From contig CAKTAA010000106.1 of assembly GCA_934526185.1 (NCBI GenBank), forward strand, positions 1 to 7,382: a DNA stretch of 7,382 nt. Reading direction: 5' to 3'. The notes below the pieces were generated by a model. It was not told the origin of the DNA, did no database searches, and saw only the letters and a list, made by a program, of their open reading frames with translations. Source of the DNA: an uncultured Eubacteriales bacterium. Its GTDB lineage: Bacteria > Bacillota > Clostridia > Oscillospirales > CAG-272. This document shows, piece by piece, positions 1-5,297 of this stretch. Position 1 is the stretch's first letter. Every line of letters starts with the position of its first letter. A program made the translations under genes and the position numbers.

Positions 1-626
1 ACACTATATGGGGGAATGGGCTTTACCACAACCGAACCTGCGCCAACAACCGAACCTTCACCTATATCAGCACTGTAAAGCACGCAAACATTCATACCAA
101 GATAGGAATCTCTGCCCAAGGTAACTTTTCTGGTATTTCCACCCTGTGTAATAATATCATTGTCAGGATTTTTAAAAATGTGAGAGTATGGTGTAATGGT
201 AATGTTTTGCGCCAACAAGCAATGGTCACCGATTTCTAAACCCATATGGCCGAAAAGTGTGGTACCCGTACCAATATAAACATTATTTTCTATCATGATG
301 TAGCCTCCTGCAGCACTTTCGGTGTCAAGATAAACTCTATCCTGAAGCGAAACATTGTCACCTAAGGTGATTCCCTTTTCGCCGCGGGCAATAAGAGTTA
401 CATTGTCGTTAATTTTAACATTGTTGCCCAATGAAATATACTGAGGATTTACAATTTTAACACCAACTCCGATACTTAAATTCTTACCTACAGATTTAAA
501 CTGGGTTGAGTAGTATTCAACACGTATTTTTTCCGCCTCTTCCGAAGCGGTGTTCATAATAATTGCCTTATACATTTCTTCTTTATTTTCAGAAGAGTGG
601 AATGCATTAGTAAAAAATTTTTCCAT
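1..626 (-). CDS. Hexapeptide-repeat (left-handed beta-helix) acyltransferase, 3' end outside window
   Basis: I translated this from the reverse strand: 208 codons are open from the ATG at 624-626 to the window edge, so the C-terminus is missing. The start follows a GAGGAGGT ribosome binding site at 632-639 with good spacing. After an alpha-helical N-terminus (residues 1-45) come repeated imperfect hexads of the type [LIV]-G-x-x-V-x-[IL] (for example ISLGNNVKINDNVTLIA, ITLGDNVSLQDRVYL, MIENNVYIGTGTTL, LEIGDHCLLAQNITIT, VTLGRDSYLGMNVCVL), which fold as a left-handed parallel beta-helix. PYSHIF around residues 146-151 sits where related sugar O-acetyltransferases (NodL/LacA/WbbJ type) carry the catalytic histidine. 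The family moves acetyl or other acyl groups from CoA to sugars or antibiotics; the acceptor here cannot be read from sequence. Lines sampled here are about 32-43% GC against 50-57% in argF, which suggests a different origin. Family assignment is firm, substrate unknown. Confidence 0.88.
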   Translation of the reverse strand, partial: MEKFFTNAFHSSENKEEMYKAIIMNTASEEAEKIRVEYYSTQFKSVGKNLSIGVGVKIVNPQYISLGNNVKINDNVTLIARGEKGITLGDNVSLQDRVYLDTESAAGGYIMIENNVYIGTGTTLFGHMGLEIGDHCLLAQNITITPYSHIFKNPDNDIITQGGNTRKVTLGRDSYLGMNVCVLYSADIGEGSVVGAGSVVVKPIPPYS

Positions 627-666
627 AAATTACCTCCTCAAATAATTTTATCATGGCAATACAAAT

Positions 667-694
667 ATTATAAGTAATTAGAGAAAAAAGTCAA
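667..694 (-). promoter_or_regulatory. Sigma-A promoter of the acyltransferase gene
   Basis: Read on the reverse strand, the -35 is TTGACT (689-694) and the -10 is a perfect TATAAT (667-672), with a 16-base spacer. The start codon lies about 40 bases downstream of the -10, just after a strong ribosome binding site. This makes the acyltransferase the first gene of its own transcript rather than the tail of the argF transcript. Confidence 0.8.
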
Positions 695-814
695 GAATAA
701 AAAAAGAAAAACGTTGCGGCTAATTTTATATATAATTTAATCCCGAATTACTGAATATAATGATATCCCAATCGTCGGGAGACACGCAAGTCTCTAATAA
801 GCAAAAACACAGCC

Positions 815-876
815 GTATAAAATATGGACAGAGATACTATTAAAAGCATCTCTGTCCGCAATTTTTATTGTTTTTT
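815..876. terminator. Hairpin terminator between argF and the acyltransferase gene
   Basis: A perfect 10-bp stem is formed by GGACAGAGAT (826-835) and ATCTCTGTCC (848-857) around a 12-base loop. It begins about 65 bases past the argF stop codon and is the natural end of that minus-strand transcript, although the run after the stem in that direction (ATATTTTATA) is only moderately U-rich. In the plus direction the stem is followed by a better T-rich tail (861-876), yet no plus-strand gene precedes it. The element may act in both directions. Confidence 0.6.
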
Positions 877-921
877 GATTCTAAAACGCATCATTGATGT
901 TAGAAGCTTTCGTTGGAAATT

Positions 922-1830
922 TTAGCTCATAAGGCGTACCAGTACGGCTTTTTGCGCGTGCAGCCTGTTTTCCGCCTCATCAAAAATATCAGACGCGTAC
1001 GCTTCAAAAATATCAGCAGTTATTTCTTCACCACGGTGAGCCGGCAGACAATGAAGTACCATGACGTCCGGCTTTGCAGTCTGCACAACGGATTTATTAA
1101 TCTGATATCCTGCAAATATTTTTTTACGTTCCTCGGCTTCGCCCTCCTGTCCCATACTGGCCCAGACATCGGTGACCAATATATCTGCATCTTTTGCCTG
1201 ACGCTGAATGTCATCGCTTACAGAGAACATACCTTCGTAATCCTTTGCAAACGCAAGAACATCGGAGTGTGGAATATATTCAGCCGGACATGCAAGAGCA
1301 ACTTCCATCCCGACTGTCAGACAACCGACGGTGAGGGAATTGGCCATGTTGTTTCCGTCTCCGATATAGCAGAGCTTTAAGCCGTTCAGTGTACCTTTTT
1401 TTTCCCTGATCGTAAGCAAATCCGCAAGTACCTGACATGGGTGGCTATAATCGGTCAGGCCGTTTATGACCGGGATGTCAGCATATTGTGCAAGCGTTTC
1501 TACCTCGGCTTGCTCATATGTCCGAATCATGATGCCGTCGAGATAACGCCCGAGAACGCGTGCGGTATCCTCAATCGGTTCACCCCGGCCGAGCTGAAGA
1601 TCACGGGAACTGAGAAAGAGTGCTTCGCCGCCAAGCTGATACATACCGACCTCAAAGGAAACACGGGTACGGGTGGAGGATTTCTGAAAAATCATACCCA
1701 GTGTTTTTCCGGCGAGCAGAGGATGCCTGATTCCGTTTTTCCGTTCATATTTAAGCTGTGCCGCCAGATTCAAAAGATCAAGAATATCCTCGCGTGACAA
1801 ATCAGCCATTTTCAAAAGATGATTTTTCAT
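922..1830 (-). CDS. argF: Ornithine carbamoyltransferase (302 aa)
   Basis: This enzyme transfers the carbamoyl group of carbamoyl phosphate to ornithine, giving citrulline, in cytosolic arginine biosynthesis; in some clostridia the same reaction runs backwards in arginine catabolism, and sequence alone does not separate these roles. The carbamoyl-phosphate motif STRTR is at residues 52-56, HPCQ at 130-133, the DGNN segment at 158-161, the ornithine-loop SMG at 225-227 and the catalytic HCLP at 260-263. The C-terminal FDEAENRLHAQKAVL block is characteristic of the family. I chose the ATG at 1828-1830 because MKNHLLKMADLSREDIL matches the usual N-terminus and the length fits the family's 300-310 residues. 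Its upstream AGCAGG is a weak ribosome binding site. A longer in-frame ATG at 1885-1887 would add 19 atypical residues, and its AGAAAGG abuts the codon. The gene lies 126 bases after the phosphofructokinase gene on the same strand; I see no convincing promoter or arginine-repressor box in that gap. Confidence 0.96.
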   Translation of the reverse strand: MKNHLLKMADLSREDILDLLNLAAQLKYERKNGIRHPLLAGKTLGMIFQKSSTRTRVSFEVGMYQLGGEALFLSSRDLQLGRGEPIEDTARVLGRYLDGIMIRTYEQAEVETLAQYADIPVINGLTDYSHPCQVLADLLTIREKKGTLNGLKLCYIGDGNNMANSLTVGCLTVGMEVALACPAEYIPHSDVLAFAKDYEGMFSVSDDIQRQAKDADILVTDVWASMGQEGEAEERKKIFAGYQINKSVVQTAKPDVMVLHCLPAHRGEEITADIFEAYASDIFDEAENRLHAQKAVLVRLMS

Positions 1831-1956
1831 AGCGTATAAAAACCTGCTGTTTTTCGTCCGGGTATGTAGATTACAGGAGAAAAACATCCTTTCTGTATTT
1901 ATGTAATGAAGAAATAAATTCTATCGGCGCTTCACCGCGCGGAGAACTCTAAAAAC

Positions 1957-3210
1957 TTATGGGCGATTTGTTCTGGATATGGTGCAGTGGAGCGGAAGCC
2001 CGTTTTCACAAACTTGTTGGCACTCGCCTTGAATCAACGGAAAGAGATAGTCTAGACACGCGTCGGTAATATGATTGCCATCCGGATGAATAAATTCATC
2101 TGGAAGTGTGCGGACGCGGTTGGCAATTTCGGAAATATTACCGCAGAAGGTGGAAACAGAATATACTGAGCTGTTATCTCTTTGAAAACACATCATTTTT
2201 CCAGAAGCACCTCCAGCAGCGCAGCGTACCGCATCACGGCCGATATGTACGGCTTCCTCAAGGTCGGTTTTAGAAGCGCAGTGTGAAGCACATCTTTGCA
2301 GCAGATTCAGTTCAACAGAGCGCACTTTGCAGCCAATTTCCTTTTTTACAGCAAGTTCAAGCGCCTTTCCCGTACCCGCAAGATACTGATGGCCGAATAC
2401 ATCCTTGGCACCGCTTTGAGCGGATTCGCCCACATATTTGCCGTCCGCAAGTCGGATGCCCTCGGAAACCGCTACGACAACATTTGGATGTTTTTCAAGC
2501 GCACAGCGAATATCTCGGAAAAAGAGGGAATAATCAAAGGTCCGCTCTGGAACGTAGATAAAATCGGGAGCAACGCCACAGATTTTTCGAGGAAGAGCAG
2601 CAGCAGCGGTGAGCCATCCTGCGTCTCGTCCCATAATTTCGACAATGGTAACTGCTTTTGTCGTATAAACCGCACAGTCGCGCAAGATTTCCAGAACGGA
2701 AGTTGCTATAAATTTAGCAGCCGAACCATAACCCGGTGTATGATCGGTTCCCATAACATCGTTATCAATGGTTTTGGGTACACCCATGATGCGAATTGCA
2801 TAATCCGTTTTTTCGGCATAGGCGGAAAGCTTATCTACGGTATCCATGGAATCGTTTCCACCAATATAGAAAAAATACCGAATGTTCAGTTCTTTAAAAT
2901 AAGCAAACAGCGCTTCATAAACAGCCGGATCGTCTTCCGATCGAGGCAGACGCATTCTGCAGGAGCCGAGAGCCGCCGCTGGCGTCTGCTCCAAGATACG
3001 CAGCGATTCCTCGCCGGAAAACTGTTCGCTGAGATTACATATATTATGCTGAAGCATGCCCTCGATACCGTGAAATGAGCCGTAAAGTGTTTGAATACAA
3101 TCCTGCTCCATTGCACCTCGAATGACACCGGCAAGCGTAGCATTGATAGCGGCGGTGGGACCGCCTGATTGGCCGACGATAGCATTGCCCGTAATATAAC
3201 AATCTTTCAT
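1957..3210 (-). CDS. pfp: 6-phosphofructokinase, probably diphosphate-dependent (417 aa)
   Basis: The enzyme phosphorylates fructose 6-phosphate to fructose 1,6-bisphosphate in glycolysis. Seen: the N-terminal GQSGGPTAAIN loop (13-23), IGGNDSMDT (116-124), VPKTIDND (144-151) and EIMGRDAGWLTAA (191-203). In the well-studied family, ATP enzymes carry Gly at the position of Asp120 here and PGTIDND in place of PKTIDND; Asp plus Lys at these two sites marks enzymes that use diphosphate, often reversibly. That donor preference is therefore an inference from two residues. Asn119 replaces the usual first Asp of GGDG/GGDD, a variant also found in clostridial members. The length suits the approximately 400-residue PPi-type group rather than the 320-residue ATP enzyme PfkA. 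The start ATG (3208-3210) has AGAGG at 3219-3223, eight bases upstream. Transcription probably begins near 3428, leaving a leader of over 200 bases. The gene symbol follows the PPi assignment and would be pfkA if ATP were used. Confidence 0.92.
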   Translation of the reverse strand: MKDCYITGNAIVGQSGGPTAAINATLAGVIRGAMEQDCIQTLYGSFHGIEGMLQHNICNLSEQFSGEESLRILEQTPAAALGSCRMRLPRSEDDPAVYEALFAYFKELNIRYFFYIGGNDSMDTVDKLSAYAEKTDYAIRIMGVPKTIDNDVMGTDHTPGYGSAAKFIATSVLEILRDCAVYTTKAVTIVEIMGRDAGWLTAAAALPRKICGVAPDFIYVPERTFDYSLFFRDIRCALEKHPNVVVAVSEGIRLADGKYVGESAQSGAKDVFGHQYLAGTGKALELAVKKEIGCKVRSVELNLLQRCASHCASKTDLEEAVHIGRDAVRCAAGGASGKMMCFQRDNSSVYSVSTFCGNISEIANRVRTLPDEFIHPDGNHITDACLDYLFPLIQGECQQVCENGLPLHCTISRTNRP

Positions 3211-3339
3211 GATCTCATCCTCTGCATTCTTATATCTGTTAACAAAAATCCACTAAATGAAAGTGCGGAAACGTAACTGGAAAATAATTTATTAAATCCT
3301 GTCCCTTTGTTCTAAAGGAGAATAAGCGTGAATATCCTC

Positions 3340-3358
3340 TGTATAGGTTGTGTATAGG
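3340..3358 (-). repeat. Tandem 8-bp direct repeat in the phosphofructokinase leader
   Basis: CCTATACA occurs twice on the reverse strand (3351-3358 and 3340-3347), exactly 11 bases apart, which is one helical turn. It lies between the phosphofructokinase promoter and start codon, and just downstream of a second, weaker TATAAT at 3376-3381 (reverse strand). Same-face spacing of two identical half-sites fits an operator for a DNA-binding protein, but I cannot name one. Chance is not excluded in this AT-rich stretch. Confidence 0.4.
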
Positions 3359-3434
3359 ACAAGAATTGATGCATAATTATACGAGTGGAAAATAAAAAAA
3401 ACGAAAATCGAAAATCATATAAAAAGCTAAAAAC

Positions 3435-3463
3435 AGTATAGCATATTTTTAAAAAAAATGCAA
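3435..3463 (-). promoter_or_regulatory. Sigma-A promoter of the phosphofructokinase gene, extended -10
   Basis: On the reverse strand, TTGCAT (3458-3463) is followed after 17 bases by TATACT (3435-3440), with TG one base upstream of the -10 (an extended -10). The spacer is almost pure T then A tract. The predicted start near 3428 lies about 218 bases before the ATG. A second TATAAT at 3376-3381 lacks a good -35 and is a weaker alternative that would give a leader of about 160 bases. Confidence 0.7.
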
Positions 3464-3464
3464 G

Positions 3465-3533
3465 GAATATTTTTTTGAGCGAAAAAAAGATTCTCTAAAA
3501 AAGTCTTGTATATCAAGGGATTTCCCCCACTTG
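3465..3533. other. Dyad-rich spacer between two divergent promoters
   Basis: Three inverted repeats lie between the back-to-back promoters. The largest is GAAT-A-TTTTTTT (3465-3476) against AAAAAAA-G-ATTC (3482-3493), 11 of 12 positions paired around a 5-base centre. CTTG(3505-3508)/CAAG(3514-3517) and the overlapping GGGA/TCCC (3517-3526) follow, the last within a CAAG...CTTG pair ending at 3533. Neither strand has an open frame here with a ribosome binding site. The stretch could hold operator sites or bent A-tract DNA; no specific regulator is recognisable. Confidence 0.35.
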
Positions 3534-3556
3534 CACACCCAGATTTATAAAAAAGT

Positions 3557-3585
3557 TTGACAAAATCACAGATTTGTAGTATAAT
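3557..3585 (+). promoter_or_regulatory. Perfect-consensus sigma-A promoter of the wall hydrolase gene
   Basis: TTGACA (3557-3562) and TATAAT (3580-3585) match the consensus at all 12 positions with the optimal 17-base spacer. The predicted transcript start is near 3592. It faces away from the phosphofructokinase promoter about 95 bases to the left. A full-consensus vegetative promoter argues against purely sporulation-specific expression of the SleB-domain gene that follows. Confidence 0.88.
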
Positions 3586-3591
3586 AAGAAC

Positions 3592-3819
3592 CATATACAC
3601 AATAAAACGGGAAATGATTTTGTGCATAAATGAAAAAATAAACAGCAAAGAAATGTATGCCGTGTGCATAAAAATATTGTAATGCACCCGTGAACATCTT
3701 GCAGAGCGGGGATGCGGCAAAAGGTGACAAAAAGGCTGCTTATAGAACAAAACGTTTAAAACATTCCTGTTTATGTGTATGAATATACCACTCAAAACAG
3801 ACGGAAAAGGAGGAAGCAC
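3592..3819 (+). promoter_or_regulatory. Long 5' leader of the wall hydrolase mRNA, possible regulatory RNA
   Basis: About 228 bases separate the predicted start from the ATG. The leader holds a hairpin CG-T-GTGCAT (3661-3669) / ATGCAC-C-CG (3682-3690), and TGTGCATAAA occurs twice (3621-3630 and 3663-3672), so the ATGCAC arm could pair with either copy. A second possible stem is GCGGC (3714-3718) with GCTGC (3735-3739). A 22-codon open frame (3614-3682) begins after a weak CGGGA and carries both repeat copies in the same frame. The ribosome binding site AAAGGAGGA (3807-3815) ends the leader. The sequence does not match a riboswitch class I can recall, including the cyclic-di-AMP and cyclic-di-GMP classes known upstream of wall genes. 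Confidence 0.4.
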
Positions 3820-4650
3820 ATGAGACGAATGAAAATCATTTGTTGTTTTTTATGTGTTGCTGTCTTGATGGCTTGTACACTACCCGTACAGGCAGCAGGA
3901 ATCCGTGTGGCAATTGATGGTGATGTGTGTGATATTGAATGGACACTGCCGACAGACGGCGTCATATGTGTTCCAATCCGTGCATGCGTGACAGCGATTA
4001 CGCAGCAGGACTGCACAATTGATTGGGACGATGCGACGCAGACAGCGCGGATTACAGCAAACAATCTCATTATGAATATTCCATATGATTCGCACTATAT
4101 TATTGCAAACGGCAGATACATTTACAGCACACAGAAAACCTATGCCATTGACGGAACAATGTTTGTTCCTATCCGGTCGCTTTCTAAGGCGTTTGGCGCT
4201 GAAGCGGATTGGGACGGCGCAAATCAAATTGCACACATCACGCGCGGAGAACAGACGATTTTAAACGGCGTATACTTTTACAACGAAGAAGATCTGTACT
4301 GGTTATCTCGGATTATAGCGTCGGAAAGCGGAACAGAATCACTTCAGGGAAAAATAGCTGTGGGAAATGTAGTTCTCAATCGCGTGAAGGATGAACAGTT
4401 TGCCAACACAGTCAAAGATGTTGTATTTGAATGCACAAACGGAAATTATCAGTTTTCGCCGGTGAAATACGGAACGGTATACAGAGAACCGGATTATGAG
4501 AGTATCGTTGCAGCAAAGATATGTCTGGAAGGATATACGATTTCTGATGAAATTCTGTATTTCGTAGAAGCATCATATTCCCAAAATAGCTGGTTTTCAA
4601 GAAACTGTACATATGAACAGACAATCGGAAATCACGCGTTCTTTTCTTAA
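3820..4650 (+). CDS. Secreted cell wall hydrolase: copper-amine-oxidase-like N-terminal domain plus SleB domain (276 aa)
   Basis: The ATG at 3820 follows AAAGGAGGA by a few bases; an in-frame ATG at 3775 lacks such a site and would put a charged tail before the signal peptide. Residues 1-26 form a signal peptide (basic start, hydrophobic core, VQA-A); Cys19 in LMAC is a poor lipobox alternative. Residues about 45-142 hold two copies of the 'VPIR...A...W(D/N)' unit (VPIRACVTAI...IDWDDATQTARIT, then FVPIRSLSKAFGAEADWD), typical of the copper amine oxidase N-terminal-like domain seen in many Firmicutes surface proteins, where it is thought to be non-catalytic. Residues 155-276 form the hydrolase domain related to SleB/CwlJ: LYWLSRIIASESGTES, with Glu169 at the catalytic acid position, then AVGNVVLNRV and a Tyr-rich end. 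SleB-type enzymes are lytic transglycosylases acting on spore cortex; fused forms also occur in vegetative wall turnover. The role in this cell is not settled. A strong promoter precedes it and a strong terminator follows. Confidence 0.9.
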   Translation: MRRMKIICCFLCVAVLMACTLPVQAAGIRVAIDGDVCDIEWTLPTDGVICVPIRACVTAITQQDCTIDWDDATQTARITANNLIMNIPYDSHYIIANGRYIYSTQKTYAIDGTMFVPIRSLSKAFGAEADWDGANQIAHITRGEQTILNGVYFYNEEDLYWLSRIIASESGTESLQGKIAVGNVVLNRVKDEQFANTVKDVVFECTNGNYQFSPVKYGTVYREPDYESIVAAKICLEGYTISDEILYFVEASYSQNSWFSRNCTYEQTIGNHAFFS

Positions 4651-4716
4651 GCGGTACATTATTTATAAGCATTACAATTTTAATATAAAAATGTAGAATA
4701 AGAAGAACAGAGAAGT

Positions 4717-4767
4717 GCCCTCCTTTGCTGAATGGCAGAATTGCCTTCAGTAAAAGGGGGGCGTTTT
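4717..4767 (+). terminator. Strong rho-independent terminator after the wall hydrolase gene
   Basis: A long hairpin of about 20 pairs joins 4717-4737 to 4742-4762 (GCCCTCCTTT with AAAGGGGGGC at the base, then CTGAA/TTCAG and GGCA/TGCC), with one bulge on each side and a GAAT loop, followed by GTTTTACTTGT. It starts 66 bases past the stop codon and isolates this gene from the regulator remnant downstream. Confidence 0.9.
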
Positions 4768-4864
4768 ACTTGTATTATAAGCAAATGCTAAAGCAACAGT
4801 GTGTTTTCAATCTACAGAGGTATTTGCTGCACTTACGGTATTATTTTAAGCAGAGCAATATTAT

Positions 4865-5153
4865 ATGACACCGCAAATAAGATTTAAAGGATATTCCGCT
4901 CGTGAACTTGCAGAAATGGTCGGCATTGTTCCTACAACGCTTTCTCTTATAGAAATGAAAGAATACGATACAATATAAAACTGCTGTCCTGCTTGATATG
5001 TGCTTGACATTGACACAGACTGCAAAGTCCGAGAGCGAATATCTCTTAATCAATTGAAAATAATAGCACAGAAAATCGGGATTGCGCTTAACGATTACTA
5101 CGATTGAGAGAGGGGAACGCGAAAGCTCCACAGAAAGGAATAATAGAATATAA
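4865..5153 (+). pseudogene. Decayed XRE-family helix-turn-helix regulator with two HTH motifs
   Basis: No intact frame exists, but pieces in two frames read as XRE-type HTH domains. From the ATG at 4865 the frame gives GYSARELAEMVGIVPTTLSLIE, a classic helix2-turn-helix3 segment, then stops at 4976. Shifting frame at about 4974 continues plausibly as YKTAVLLDMCLTLT. Returning to the first frame from about 5000 gives VRERISLNQLKIIAQKIGIAL, the start of a second HTH, ending at the TGA at 5105; a shift near 5091 continues it as TITTIERGERESST, the usual end of an XRE recognition helix, to the TAA at 5151. At least two frameshifts and two in-frame stops (4976, 4994) are needed, so this is decay rather than one read error. 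Ancestral proteins of this kind bind DNA as repressors, often next to phage or mobile elements or toxin genes; none is visible here. No clear ribosome binding site or promoter remains. The two motifs may come from one double-HTH protein or two adjacent genes. Confidence 0.55.
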
Positions 5154-5229
5154 TCACACTTATCAAACAAGCCAATATCCATATATGGTTGATCGTTGTG
5201 CCATGCTTTTGTTAATTACAGTTTATGCG

Positions 5230-5267
5230 AAAAAAGCGGAGAGACCTCATCATGTGAAGTCTCCCCG
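5230..5267 (-). terminator. Rho-independent terminator of the substrate-binding protein gene
   Basis: On the reverse strand, CGGGGAGAC (5259-5267) pairs with GTCTCTCCG (5237-5245) with one G-U pair, and six T residues follow (5230-5235). It begins 30 bases after the stop codon of the gene ending at 5298. No further gene follows on this transcript within the window. Confidence 0.85.
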
Positions 5268-5297
5268 TTTCATAAACAGCCCGAATTCTGTTGAACT

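Noticed and set aside
913..1797. Plus-strand open frames opposite argF (913-1380 and 1441-1797)
   Set aside because: Antisense shadows of a well-conserved enzyme, without domain-like sequence or start signals.
1831..1956. Arginine-repressor operator upstream of argF
   Set aside because: Only loose AT-rich similarity (around 1895-1920); no acceptable pair of ARG boxes.
2296..3078. 260-codon open frame on the plus strand opposite the phosphofructokinase gene
   Set aside because: It lies wholly antisense to a gene with clear family motifs, has no ribosome binding site that I can see, and its product resembles no family; GC-rich codons on the minus strand create such shadows.
3427..3819. 130-codon minus-strand frame across the divergent intergenic region
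   Set aside because: It runs through both strong promoters and encodes a Phe/Ile/Lys-rich low-complexity product typical of translated AT-rich spacer.
3775..3819. Upstream in-frame ATG for the wall hydrolase
   Set aside because: No ribosome binding site precedes it, the extension would displace the signal peptide, and the ATG at 3820 has an excellent site.
3592..3819. Known riboswitch (cyclic-di-AMP, cyclic-di-GMP, T-box) in the wall hydrolase leader
   Set aside because: Fragments such as GAGCGGGGA and AGGTGAC hint at the cyclic-di-AMP class, but the rest of the conserved core could not be found.
5179..5188. Perfect palindrome CCATATATGG in the gap after the regulator remnant
   Set aside because: Ten bases of simple AT-rich symmetry without a neighbouring promoter is not evidence for an operator.
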